Of a stretch of DNA of 64,000 bases, positions 36,909-50,900 are shown one piece after another. The notes below the pieces were generated by a model. That model searched no databases. It was not told the origin of the DNA and saw nothing but the letters and a program-made list of their open reading frames with translations. A program made the translations under genes and the position numbers. The DNA is from Scortum barcoo (lineage: Eukaryota; Chordata; Actinopteri; Centrarchiformes; Terapontidae): contig CM041533.1 in the NCBI GenBank assembly GCA_023238725.1, forward strand, positions 24,421,766-24,485,765. Direction: 5' to 3'. Each line of letters begins with the position of its first letter. The first letter of the stretch is position 1.

Positions 36909-39900
36909 TACAATACAATAATTAACTTTGCAATGATTGTGTTTGGGAAATAAATCTTGTTTTGGGCAGTGTGGATCACAAGACGTGACCACTTTGTATC
37001 ACCACAGAGCACATCTGCAGGCCTGACAAGTGTTTGGGCATAATCTGTGTAAAAGTGAAAATCAATTCACACGTAACTTACATTCCTTGAAAAATGAACA
37101 AAAATTGAAGGTAATCCTCAAATACAAAACACTAGATTAAAGCTAATTTAATTTACTTTGAAAAGCGGAGATATTACTTTAGATCCCCACAGTGTTTAGC
37201 TCATGACCCCATAACATACAGTCCCCATCACAGGCTGCATATGTAAAAGAGGCATTTTTTCCTCTCAGGTTTATTTATCAGAATCACTTTTAGAGGCCTG
37301 TGGAGGGAAAAATTATCCAGTAAATTACAAGGAGAGAAAAAAAACCAAATGTTAGCGGAAAATTAGAAAAAAAAAACAAGATTTGGTGTTGCAGGAATTT
37401 ATGTTTTCCTTTCCTATCATGTTAATCATCTTGCAAACCCCCTGCAGGAATCACGACCGGAGATAAAACAGGAGAGACAGGCTTCCACTTCCACAGCGCT
37501 GCTGTGATGCAAAACAATTAAGTGTTATCATAATCATCAGCACCAACACTGGAAATCACAGCTCTAAGCCAAAACTAAACAGACATAAATGACATTTGTT
37601 TGTGGATCACACTGGCTCCGACAAAAAGAAGAAAGTGCACACTCTGAGAAATCACAACCATTTATTATTGTTTCATGTTACTGAACCAACAATTAATAGG
37701 CCTTAAAGTACATACCTTTATGTTACAGTACATGCCACAGCCTCTTTTGCACATATAAAAATAGAAATCATTTGCCTCTAGAAATTAAAATTCAAGACCG
37801 AAATCTGAAGTGTCCAGAAGACACTAAAAGGTCACTTTACACCTTCCTATATAAACTGTGAGCGGCACTACAGCTGTCAGCACTAAAGTCAACGTCATTC
37901 ACGATCCAGGTTGATACAAAAGCAGTGTATGTTTATCAAAGTACTAACCAAACACTTCTCACACAAAAGTAGCTTCAAAACCAGATGCAAAATTTCAATT
38001 CATGTTAAGTAAAAGCCATTGTGTCGAGTTACCACAGTGAAATACTGACATCTTTCAGTCAAACCCTGCTATGTTGACTGTTACGATGGACTCTGAAATG
38101 ATTGAAAACTGTGGTATAAAGTGCAACATTAAAAGGGATGAACAAAACTGAAAAAACTTAAAAACATCTCAAACATCTCTCTACAGTTATAGGAGTAAGA
38201 ATCCATCAGAGAGCTGGATTCACTGGGTGCACTTTTCATTGGAAAATGATAGTTTTAAAAAATGGCTAGGAGTCTTTTGTTTTTTTTTGTTTTTTTGAAA
38301 ATATTTTAACTTAATTTAGTGTATATTATTATTATTATACTGTAATTTTTGTTCTATTGTGGATTTGGAAATATGATTCATAATTTAAAAATCTCAAAGT
38401 TGCATTGAAACATGAAAGGAAATAAGTTTGGGGCATTTCTCAAAGGTGGTGGAGCAGAAGAGACAACGTGGTCACTCAGATGAGACACTTTCAGTCCACA
38501 TGCTGACTGCTCTGGGAGAAAATGGTTGTAGGAAGTGAAACGTTTGGACACTACAACAGTTCAACAGTTTGAGAAATGTCCTGACCGGCTTTGTTGCCGA
38601 GAATTAAATGATTAGTGAGCCGTAGACGTGTTAGTAGGTGGATTTTGTCACATTTGGACAGAGCCAGGCTAGCAGTTTCCCCATTTCCAGTCTTTAATGC
38701 TCAGCTAAGCTCACCATGTCCTAGTGCACCTTAACATTTAGCTTATACATACGTCTGCTGTATCGATCTCTTCGTCTGTCGAGAAGAATGTGAATGAATG
38801 TATTTACAAAGTGTTAGTGTTTCTTCAGATTATACATTTGTGAAGCTTATTCAAGACACAAAATGATCAAGAGTGTGTGTTAACTAGATTAATTACGTGC
38901 GGATTCTCATTTCTATGCATCATGCGCCTGAACAAGGGTTGGGGTCGACCCGCTGTGCTCTTCGGTTAGCTCTCAGCTCTCAGAGTTATACTTCTTCTAG
39001 CCACCTGTTCTTATTTAGTATGATCCTGAGCGCTTGCTGATTTTGAAGCACATGCACAGTGATAGTTGTGGATACTGTGACTTTAATATCATACTGTAAG
39101 TATTGTACGCTGTTGGCTGTTTTCTCTGACTCTGTTTCTTCTAAGTCCGAGTCAGCGGCTGTGGAGAGGTGAAGTAAAGAGGAGCTATTTGAGTCTGTGG
39201 CGGCTCATCGGTGTGAGCTGGAGAGATATGTCAGTGTGACAAAGAGTTTTAAAAGGGAGACTACAGCGGCCAGAGTGGAAACAAATGGTAATCACACGCT
39301 AATGGCACATTCAATTTCCACCCCATTTCACCAAATTATCTTTAGTCATTCGCTTTAAAGACATCACCACTGGTGGACCTGACTGAGAGTGAATGAAGTA
39401 AGACAACAAGTGGGTAACAGCAAACAAGTGTCCTGTCTTAGGTGAAGAGACAAACTAACAAACTAATGCCTGACAGAGCAGGAGGCACCGTGTCCAACAA
39501 TGCACCTCACATCCCTGCAACGCCACAGTGAGCTAAAACGTCTCATCCACAGAGGAACCCTCTGATGCTGTATCTGGGAAAGTTAAAACAAAAGCCCAAA
39601 CTGACAAACTCACCTATTACTAAAAAGACAAGTGGATCAAAGTGAGCGACCCTACCAACTACCAGCTCGGCTCCCGGGTGGAGTCAGAAGTCAGGCGGTC
39701 GAGGATCAAAGACAGAGAAGTGTGTTGGATCCAGAGGCAGAGCTTTTTCAGCAGCAACACAACAAGATGTGTTCACCTTCAGAAGACCCGGCCTATCTTC
39801 AACTGACTGTCCGACTACACCTTGACAACAGATCAGGTGTACACTGGCACGTGTTCCTTTCACGCCCGACGCCGTAATACTGAAAATCAAACCCTCCGAC

Positions 39901-41690
39901 TCTAACAGCCGACAGAGCTGTCACAATCAGAAAGCTGCTAAGTTCATCGTTTGTTTGAACTTTTGTTTCCTTCGGGCTGCTAAATATCTGAGCGGTGTGT
40001 ATTAGAGGAGGCGTCACTGAAACAAAGAACCCTTTTTAAAAGGAGGTTACTTTCATGAAAGCTTCAGGTAAAAGGAGCAGGACTGCACTGCACCAACAAC
40101 TGTGTAGTGTTCATAGGTTTAGTAGGAACTAGCGAACCTTGGTGAGGCTGTACCATTAAAACATAAGGGATGTCTTAACTGGTAATGTGAAAGTCACTGT
40201 AGCATAGCTGTTACAAAACTACAGGTTTGTGGGTAAATCTATATTAAACTGCCAGTCCTTTGTAAATGTGATCTGATTCTGTTTTAATCATTGTTTCTGC
40301 TTTTATGGATAAATTTGTTTTTAAACGCATATTTAGTACTTTTCATTTTAGGAAACATCTGATTAGGTCATCTAACCATCACTACTGTTGAGCTGTCACT
40401 AGTAACTGACTACAAAAAGGAGACGTGTCGTGATGTGTCAGCTCAGCAGCGACCCACTGAATGATTACCGCACAGAAAAAGGGAAACCTTCATAGTTTTT
40501 GTAAGTTAGGAAACGTGGATAAAGATGGACAAAAGCTAAACATAGCAGCATTTCCTGTGTTACATCTTGTTGTTTGTACTCCCGTTACATTACTGAATCA
40601 ATTTACACTAACTGAGATGAGTGAAGTCCAGTTTGGTTTTCAGGATAGTTGTGTGCACAAAGTTACTTTTTCCCTATGAAAATCAGTGTTTTATTGTTTT
40701 AAGCTGTTGCCTCCTACCTGTTCAGAGCGCAGACAGTTCAGAGTGTGAACAGCTCATTAGCAGCACTATAGGCCACTGAGGGCCAGCTAGCTCACATTAT
40801 ATTTATTCTATCACAATAAATATGTATAAAATCAGTCTATGGGTTTAACACAGGCACAGCTTTTTCCAGTTTAAATATTCTTAGTTGAAACTTGACTTTC
40901 TGTCTGCTGTGTGACTTTGTTTTTCATGTGATGACCTCACCTCTCCTGAGGGTGAATTTGCTCAGGAAAGTACTACACAGCCCAGACTGTTATTAAAATT
41001 CACAGGGGGACAGTCTAAGAAAAAAACATGTCCTGGGTTTCATCCAGATTGTCCAAAATATCCTCTCGTTCTACATCTTCACTTCAAAGGGAGTCCTCAG
41101 AGGACCATCTAACAGCTCACTCCGGAAATGTAACACTAAAAATCAATGAAAACACATCTAATTAAAAGATCTAAAAGAAAAAAATACAATCACATTATGT
41201 ATGTCCCTCCTTATCACTGACGACTGCACTTCGATGATGGCTGTCATCTGAGACGAATCAACAATTGGAACAGAACCACAGAGGTGTTCCCGTCACAGTC
41301 CAAATATCTTCTCTACAGCTCTGAAATGTCAAAGACTTTCCGATAAGCCAGTCACTCAGTGTGACCGAGACAATATTTCACAACAAACATTCAAAGGGAA
41401 GCACAATCTGAGGTAAAAGCTCACTGACCCCACTTCAACTCAAACCTTTTGTTAAAAAAATAATGAAATTACAACTTAAAATGTCAGCTGCATCGAAGAC
41501 ATAAACAGACACATTAAACAGTCAACAAGTCACATTGACTGTTTTTGCAGATTGGTTGACAACTCAGATATTCTAATTCTCCATTAAGAGTTACGAGACC
41601 ATTTCATCTTCACTCTTCAACGTCTTTGTCTCCCAACCTGTGACAGCAGCAGATGCTGGCGAATAAGAGGACTAGACTGCAGTCAAAAGT
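34055..41690. other. intergenic region upstream of ankrd33b
   Basis: 7.6 kb without a supportable gene. It holds the ankrd33b promoter/5' UTR side (34055 upward) and the marchf6 3' UTR side (below 41690; TTTATT at 40802-40807 is one candidate minus-strand AATAAA). There is a C/T-rich tract at 35170-35200 and an AAAT/AATA repeat at 36875-36911. In human ROPN1L lies here between MARCHF6 and ANKRD33B; nothing like it was seen. The 37440-37560 segment is GC-balanced and could be regulatory; unproven. Confidence 0.55.
36875..36911. repeat. AAAT tetranucleotide repeat
   Basis: About 37 bp of A-rich sequence resolving into six or more AAAT units. Confidence 0.8.
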
Positions 41691-41916
41691 TTAGAGGCCG
41701 TGTTTGAAGCTGACGTCTGACAGCCGAGCTCGGAGAAAACAAAGAGGATTCACTGCAGGAGCTGATGATAGCTCCCAGCGCCGGGCAGAGTGAGTCGGCT
41801 CCACTGATCCCACAGCAGTGTCGGGTCTATGAGGAGTTGCTGTGAGAGGAAGTGGCAAGGCTGCGCTCCGGCCCATCTTACGCTCATAGTTCACCAGCCG
41901 CTGTCCCACCAGGTAC
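41691..41916 (-). CDS. marchf6: marchf6 last exon with extended C-terminus
   Basis: After acceptor ctcctgcag the exon reads YLVGQRLVNYERK as in mammals. It then continues MGRSAALPLPLTATPHRPD for about 62 residues to a TAA at 41691. The human tail after YERK is only about 16 residues. A TAG in another frame at 41827-41829 sits near the expected mammalian end. The extra tail may therefore be a real fish extension, or the result of a one- or two-base indel that moves the frame into the 3' UTR. Confidence 0.85.
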
Positions 41917-44900
41917 CTGCAGGAGAAACAGGGAGGACAGAGCTCTTTATGGTGTTTACCGTGTACGTTCACACGTCTCTCTGCTGGCTGTAAGGCTGCA
42001 CACTTCTTTTGAGATGAAGTGATCATTCTTCAGTTGGATCTTTTATTCTCAGATGTTTCACTGTAAGATGTGCTTTACTCCTCCTCGCATTGATTTTGTT
42101 GTTGCCGACATGTAACTCAGCAGAATCCTATAACACTGTGTGCTCTATGGATCTTGCTGTTGCACAGCATAAAAACTGGCAAATATCTTTGTTAGCTTCT
42201 CAAAAAAGGCACAGCAGTGTTGGCTGAGTTAGCTGACACAGAAAATGCTAGAGTTTTGGTGGAAAGGTTGGATAGAGAGGAGGGATGAGCTGTACTTTGA
42301 AAGGAACTAAAAGAACATAGTGCTGCCAAAGAAAGGGACCGCTGACCCATCTGACCCTGCAGTCCCTGAAGGGGCTAGACTGCTCATATCCGACAGAGAC
42401 AGGTGATATGTACTGTTAACTGTTAAGTGTGGATCACAAAAGAGTGAGGCTGGAATAAACACAGAGCTTCTTTGCCTCAGTGTTAGTTGAGATTACACTT
42501 GAGATTTTTGGGCTCTACTGACTTGTCGTTCTTGATGTGCTCGTAGAGGCGTTTGAACTGTCGTATCTGGAAGGACAGGATGGCCAGCAGCATGACCACC
42601 ATCAGCAGGAACGGATAGATCCTCCTCTCCACCAGCGTCTGCATCTCTGGCTGCACACCTGTGTGAGGAAAGGAGGGAGGGAGGTGGGGGAAAGAAAGAG
42701 AAGAATTAACACTGGAGCAGGATCTCCTCTTAACAAGGGTGCTTGTGTGTGATGTCTTATCTCTCCAGAGAACAGAGTAAATGAAAGACAAAAAACAATC
42801 AATTGCACGATGGCTAAACTCCTGATTACCACGGGGCCTGGGAATCCTTTATTGACCTGTTGTTTAAATGCAAGTGTTGTCCAAGCCAACATCAAAAACA
42901 CTTGTCTAAACTAAAATTGGTGCCTTGGGAAGGCTTTGCATAAGAAGCACTTCTCAAATGAGCTCTGGGTCCAAATTAGTAAAGATCTGCCTGTGCTGTG
43001 GCCTGATGATATCTGAGCGTGTCTGCTTCCTCATCTGCTGCTATTGGTAATTAACTGAGTACCCAAAACAACACAAGGACCAAAATTTACACTTCCCTTT
43101 AGCTTAGCTTTCTTACTCTTCAACTTGTTGGACTGTCAGTTTTATTAATGTGAAATTAAGTTCCTGTTGCTATTTCCCACTAAATTGGGCAATTTTACAC
43201 TAATACATTATTGACAATTATTCACAGGATTCTGCTTGAATTTTTCATTTGTCTTGATGTTTAATGGACGTTAAAAGAAAAACATGGTGTGACATTTTAA
43301 GAAATATAATTTCTTAAATAATAATAATAAATAATTAATTAATAATAAATAAATAATTAATATCCATGCTTGTGGCAACTAAAATCAATCAGTTCAAAGA
43401 GCATAAAGAACTGTAACACAGATGTGTATTAATTGCAAACAAATCCCATTCTAAGTGGTTTCTTTATTAATTTAGTTACTTTGATGGTTGATGCACATTG
43501 ATCAACATCACTGGAAATGTGCCAGTGTTTGTGTTTGCCAAAAGGCTCGTTTTCAAGCTGCTGAGCTCAACATTAACGTGAAGGAGGGGGCTAAAATTTG
43601 TACTGGTTTTTTGCACTAGCTTCAAAGCGATGCATGTTTAGGGACATGAAACTATCAGAAGAATCATGCTCAACACTGACATAAGCAGAGACTCACCCAG
43701 CAGTGGGGTAATGCCTTTAGAGATGGTGTAGGGCACAGAGAGAGAAAGCAGCAGGACACAGATGACGGGGGCAGCCAGCCCTCGCACGATGAAATGGAGG
43801 TCAATGTTTCGGATACCGTTGGCGTACACCTACAGGAGGGACAGAGAGAAGACACTGACACGTTTATTGTACTTCAGTACAACATGTTTTTTTTGTCCCT
43901 AACACTGAACTAGCCCATATTAGTTTTAAACAGGCAATCAAACAGTGGGAGGACAATATTCACATTTAGTCATCATTACAATGTATATCATGAAAGACTG
44001 ACCTGCTCGATGACAGTTTTGAGCCACCACTGAGGGCCCATCAGTGTGATGGCAGCAATGATTTTAGCGTGGAGCACGCCGAGGGCCCAGTCCTGCCACA
44101 CACACACACACACAAGCCATTTTACACCCAATACACAATGAGCTTTGTCTTGAAAGTTTAACGTCTGCTCACCATCAACATACATACAGTCTCTATGGTC
44201 CTACCTGCCAGGGATAAAAGAGAGGTGTCTGGTCCAGTGGCACTCTGAGCGGAGCTACGATGACCAGTTCAAACAGCAGCCCCAACAGCAGAGGGATCAC
44301 CCCGGCTAACATCACAGCCACCACGATGGTCTTTATGATCTGTTCTCATCCACACCACACAGATATACATTAAGATCATTTGCATAGTAATATAGAGCAA
44401 CACTGAACTTGCCATAGACCAGGAGGACTGGAGGACTTTACCATAAGTGTCCACTCTTGGACTTTGATCATAATGACGGTCCGTCCCTGTGGCATCCAGG
44501 ACAACAGCACTGTGGCAGCTCGTATGGACAGCCAGCAGACGTACAGACCGCTGGCTGCTGTGTACAGCTCGTGAACCGTGGCACTGCCCATCCAGAAGGA
44601 CATCAGCCAGCGACCCGCACACACTGGGAGAGAGGAAGAGGGGGGGCAGGTAAGGATGGAGGTGTAAAGAAAGACTGAGAACAAGTAAGAGGAGAGGTAA
44701 AATACAGAGAATGCTCACTTGTGGCCACAACTCACCTGGCAATGTAAGGCAGAGCAGGCTGGCCAGTAGCAGCGTCGCACACATGAAGACAACCAGCAGA
44801 ATGACCTTAACAACCAAAAACACACAAAAGAACACAGAAAATCAATTGTGCAAGAAATGTTAAGAGAAACACAGGCTCCAACACTGCAAGGATACATGAA

Positions 44901-47900
44901 TATTTACTCAGAGTAACTGTTACGTTGAAAGTCACCTTGAGGGGGAAGTTGACAGGCCGATGGTACGACTGGAAACCCACAGGACCTCCCTGCTGCAGAA
45001 TGGCCTGATGGGCGGCGTGAAGCCCTTCCCCCAGGCCAGGGATCCTGTTGTTGTTATGGCGACCTGGAGGGTTGTTGTTTGGTTGGTCATCATCATCCTC
45101 ATGGTCCCCCAGCAGGTACGAGTGAAGGTCACTGAGGGGGAGCCATTGGTGAGAATTCATTTTGTCTTATTACTGCAGCTGTGACGTGACACAGTGACAA
45201 AGGATAAAAAGAGCAAACTACACTCTGACGTTTTTCAAGTGTCAATTATGAAAACTGTGGTCCTCTTTTTATGGCCAACAACTTTCACCAATCTTACTAG
45301 ATGAGGATTGTCTTGAAGTTATACATTTATACTACTGTAGCATTTTACATCTAAAGCTGCAGAGTGTGCGTGTGTGTGTGTGTGTGTGTGTGTCTCCAGC
45401 CTACAGCATGTATCCAACAGTGAATGTCCAGGCGTGGACGAGCCGTTTGAGCCACTGGCGGGTGTGACCCTGCTCCAGCAATGCTGGCAGAACAACCTGA
45501 AGCAACAGCAGCTCCAATGACAGCTCGCTGACCGGGGCATCGCTGCACAAACGGGACATAAACCAAACAAAATTCACATAAATGGCAGTGTGTTTTCTTT
45601 TGTCTTTAGCAGAGAAGAGACAATGTTGTCTTTAGCTTTGCTGAAAGTTCAGTGATAATTTGGTGGTGTTGTGTGTACCTGTAAAGCATGACGTTATAGG
45701 GGAGAAAGGTTGGGAAGAACAGTTTAATGATTCTGATAGGAAGCCAAAGCATCAGCAGAACTATGGAGCCAAACACTACCTGGAAAAAACACACACAAAC
45801 ATACACACACACAGAAAAAACAGATCAACATTTGTTAGCAGACACTATACTACAGTATCCCTGTATTATCACAAAGAAATTTACAATACACAGTGGACAA
45901 CTTCCAGTCCTCTTCTGTTGTAACCATTTACCGTTTATTAGGATTGTTTTTTTTATAACCCCTGATTTTGTCATTTTTGCACTTAAGCTATGTTTAATTG
46001 CAATTCTTTTTTTTCCCAAAAGGCTGCATCATGTACTCAACTTGATAAAATAGTGGCATATTTCTGTGCATTTAGCATCAGAGTAAAGAGAAATCTGGGC
46101 ATTAATAGATCAGGTTTGGGAAAGATCAAAGGAGGATAACTGACTGACCACAGACAGTATAAACCTCCTCAGGTGTCTGTAGATAGGCAGGTGGATCATC
46201 TCTTGGACGGGGTTGAAGTCTGGATCATTCAAGTTCCTTAAGAACCACAGCACACCAGGCCTTAGCACCTGCAAACACAAAAACGTGAAAGCTTAAGATT
46301 TTAAAAGCTCTAGATGGTTACTGAGTTTCTACACAGGTCCCAATACATGACTTTGATTGGCTGGTTAAAGTCCTCCACTCACCTCTCTAAGCAGGAGGAT
46401 GAAGGAGGCGAAGTAGAAGACGTAGACCATGCCGACGAGCCAGTGGAGGAACATGGTGGTACCGGGGGCCGAGTCAAAACTCTGCTCCCTGTCCTTCAGA
46501 GTTGCATCAAACATCTCCTACAATAAACAAAGAACAAGCTTCACTCTCAGGTTTCAGAAATTAGTCCATTTAATGTAATATCTTGAGATTTAAAGGTTAC
46601 AGTGCATCATCATGACTGCATTAATCTGTTTGGTTAGTCATTAAATGCCAGTATGTGGCTGTACCAACAGGATCAATTGAGTTTATTTAGCATGATTGTC
46701 TTACCAGAGAGCAAATATCGAGCCACCAGCCACAAATCAGTGGGAACAAGCCTATCTCCATGACAACCAGCAGGGACACCTGTGACATATAAAAATACAA
46801 ACACAATTAAGTTTCTGTTTCTATAATTTGTTCCTGCAATCATAATTTAACTAATTACTGTTTCGACTAAGAGCTTTGCTAGTTTGATAAAAAACAAATC
46901 AATTTTCTTCTAATTTACCTTGACAACAATGTAGCAGACACCCAGGAGTCGTCTGGACCGCTGAAACTTCACTAATGAAGCCAAAGCCTACAGGAAGAAC
47001 AGTTAAGGACTAACACGAAATACGAGATAAATAGCATTCACTCAGTATTCTAAGTCTCAACATTTGGTCTTTTTTAGCATCACAGTTTTTAGAAGCTCTT
47101 GAAGCCAAAACAGACCACAGAAATTGTAACTACTGAATGAAGTTAAAAACACAAAATACTCTGAAGCAAATTTAAACTATTGTAAAAAAAAAAAAACATT
47201 ACAACCAAGTAGGGAGTGTGAGACGTCTTGTATGTACACTTTGTATAGAGGATACATGGCAGACTATGAGGGCTCCAGCCAGGAGGATGTACCCCAGTAT
47301 GGTGGTGATGAGGCCGTCAAAGTGTGAAGCTTTGATCTGCAACCACATATAACATTATCATCAAATAAATTCCATCACTGCATGGCAATATCCATAGCTA
47401 GAAAGGAATTTAAACTGTACATGCCCCCATAGGGACTAGTTGCACTCACATAGTCTTCAAAGCCCAGGCCAACCACTGAGAAATGGCCAATGTGATAGGG
47501 GCAAAAAGCTGGAGGGAAGCAGAGAGGTCAGGTTACAATCAGTTTAGTGCAGTGCAGAAGAAGGTACGTTCATGGTGGGCAAAGTGCTTAAATACAGTAA
47601 TGGTAAAATGAAACCTTTGATTGATTTTAAAAGGTTACAACTGAACATACAATGCATCATCAATGCATTGCAGGTTTGACTTACCAAAAACCAGGATGAA
47701 GAGTGTGTTAAGAGATACCACCCAGAACACATGCTCCTAGAGAAGACACACACACAAACAATGTTAAATGTCAATGTTAAACTATTTCTAGCTGTAAAGC
47801 AACAGAGAGACAGTGTACGCATCGACACATAAGTTGACCGAGGTTATTGAAGGGAGAGTTTTAAACTGCACAGTTTTTCAACCTGCAGTATTTCCCATGT

Positions 47901-50900
47901 ATGAGGCCACTGAGACTCTGAGTCACAGAATCAACTTCAATCGTAGAGACTCTTAGTCTCACCTTGAAAGGATCTGGAAGAGCCGTTATGGCTAACTGCT
48001 TGGGGATCTATATCAAGGGCACCTTACGGCACCAAAACCAGTTTGTTTACGTGTATGAGGCTGACTTTCACTGACGTCATGCTGTCTTGTAAGGAAACAG
48101 TCAACTCGCCGTATGGTGAGAAAATAATGATTACAACACATAACATGCTATTTTATGTAAGTGACTGAAATCTGTGTGACCCATCAGCAATAAACACTAG
48201 TGCTTAAACATTTCCTTGACCAACTACGATCCAAAATTACAAAGGAAGCACTGGCTCAGACAAAAGTTTCCCATGATATAGATCCCTGTGTAGTCAGCCA
48301 AGAAGGCAATTCCCGGGTGCCACTTTCTGTGTTTACTTTGGGTCAGACTCTGAGAGAAGTCTTGTGATTCATGTAAAACCATGTTTATTTGGAAAGCTTG
48401 CACAGCTTGGCCCAATTTATGATGTTTTGCGCAAATCCTCGTTTCCCTAAATCTCTACAAGGGAGGTTGTACATGCCAAGTTAGCATCCATGTAGTCACA
48501 ATGGGCAAATGGGAAGTATCGAAGGTTTAAATATACTTAAAACTGTGCGTGTGTGTGTAAGAGCAGAAAAAGGGTGTGTGCACTCACCAAGAAAACTAGG
48601 GAGCCATCCAGCCCGAGCATCTGAGACACAGACAGAAAACAATGTCATAACGATCCTATATGACACATATACTGTAAATGAACGTGGTCCTAACTACATC
48701 ACACCACTTTATGGAGTATGAGACAGATGGATGAAAATTAAGATTCCCACCCTTTCCCAAGTCAGCTCCTCTGCAGCACGGTCCCACTCCAGGGCGTTCC
48801 AGTTCAAATCTTCTGAAAGAACAATCAGAAACAGCTAAAGGTTAAGGAGCAACTAGAGCATCCAGTGAAAATAAGCTTATGTGGCTATATTATCACATAG
48901 GCAGTGGTTTAGGTCTATTTATGTCTTTATAGAGGAATGAAAACACCAGTTTGCACAAAGCTATTAATGTACTCAATCTTGAAACCATTCTTTAACTGTT
49001 CTATATATGACATTCAAAAAATGCCAATGACAAGTGGTCCTTAAGCCACCTGCAGACAGCATCCTGTTTCTCGCGCTCTGTAGAGAGCTTGAGCCAGCAT
49101 CGGCCAAAACATGACACACAAGATTGAATGTGACTGACAGGCATCACGTTGATATATTGCAATTTCAGTAAAGTTATTATGTTTGCTGGTTTGCTTTATC
49201 ACTGACTGTTTGTCTGTCTTTCACTGAGAGGCTCAGAAATGTCAGCAGAGCTACATTAGCTTGATCAAAACACAGCTAACACGCTCACACTGACCTTGTC
49301 CTCCATTATTGGCATCAGCAGCATCCTCTTCCCTGCCTTCCTCATCATCTTCCTCCTCTTCGTCTTCCTCCCCATCATCATCTTCTTCCTCGTCATCAAG
49401 TTCAGCCTCATCTCCGTGGTTGCCAGCTTCGTGTGGGTTGGCGGGTGCCAGTCTGTCTGGAGCAAGGTCCGCAGGGTGCTGGCCGGCTGCAGCGTCTGCA
49501 GCGGCCTCTGCGTTGACACCAATGTTTCCACCTGGAACCTGCAGAATCATGGAATAATAAATATAAATAAATAATAAATATTACAGTTTACATCACAGCC
49601 TGCACACAGTTAAATGAGGTAACATTGGAGTTCTCATTTGCTCATTAACCATACTCAGTTTTGGATTTGGCAATAACAAAAGGACAGCTTGACAATTTTT
49701 GGATCTGTATTCCTCAAACTTACAACATGGGGAAAAAAAACTAATCACCAACTGCTTTGTCACATACAGCTAAGATATTTCAGTCCTGAACTGTGTTGGT
49801 CATTACCAGTAACGACAGCAGAGGATTGACACAATCTGGCAGTTGCTGCTTTGCTCATTTGGTTACGTGTAAACACAGACACATGTCAGAGCTAGCTTGG
49901 CAAGCACATTCTCTATCAGACGAGATCACCATCCTGAATTTTTTCTGATAGGAAGCGCTGGCAAGACGAGGCAGGCAGATAACAAATGTGACCCAACACA
50001 GAAAACTGGCAAAGTGTTGAAGAAAGTTAAACTTACATTATATATTTATTTTTTACTCAATCAGAAAAAAAGCATATTAATCAATATTATCAAATATAAA
50101 ATCAAATATACTATGTCAAATTAAAAATAAATGCCTTAGGTAATCACAGCCCTCACCGGCTAATCATTTACACATATGAATCACTGTGCCAACTATGTGA
50201 GAGTGCGTTAGTGGTAGAATAGATGAAGAAGCCAGTACACTTTGGCAGGCCACCTTCTGTCTCTCTCTGAGTGCAGGTAGAAAATGAGATGCTAGTAGGT
50301 GACATAAACTGCTCTCACCTCATTAGCTGGTGCAGGACCGTGAGGCTGGTTAGGGACGAGAGGGGGTGGATTCTGCTCTAACCACTGGGGGGCACCACCG
50401 TGGACAATCTGCTCTCTAAGCCACACCAGGCTGATGAATGCGCACAGCGTGCAAGTGACCACGAAACAGCCCTGGAGGCAGTCAGCAAGTAGGTTTTGTC
50501 TGCGAAGAAGAGATGGAATGTTATGGTTTTATCATGTATTTTACAATCATGTAACACTACTGGACAAAAGGAAAGAAAAGATGATGTGATGGATGGAAAG
50601 AGCTATTATGAATGACCACACTTTTATCACCAATCAGATCTTCATAAGACCCCCTTGTACAAAAAATAACACAAAAACCTACAATACACAAAAGCATGGC
50701 AGCGTGAAAAGAGAAGGGGCAGAAAGCAGAGAGTAATTCAAACTTACGTTGAAAGCATATCTAATGGCAGGGTAAGGAGAGAGCTCACAGAGCCGGTAAA
50801 TAAACACTTGTAGATGCGACCTGTTAAAAAAAAACAAAAAAAACAGGATGAACTGAACAGGATCATTTCTTTAAGTGACAACTGGTATGAAACTAAAACT

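Noticed and set aside
39632..39877. 81-codon + strand frame upstream of ankrd33b, considered as a ROPN1L remnant
   Set aside because: No match to ROPN1-family motifs; probably chance.
49296..49574. Serine-rich and hydrophobic + strand open frames
   Set aside because: Antisense of the marchf6 acidic-loop exon; runs are caused by the GAG/GAT repeat.
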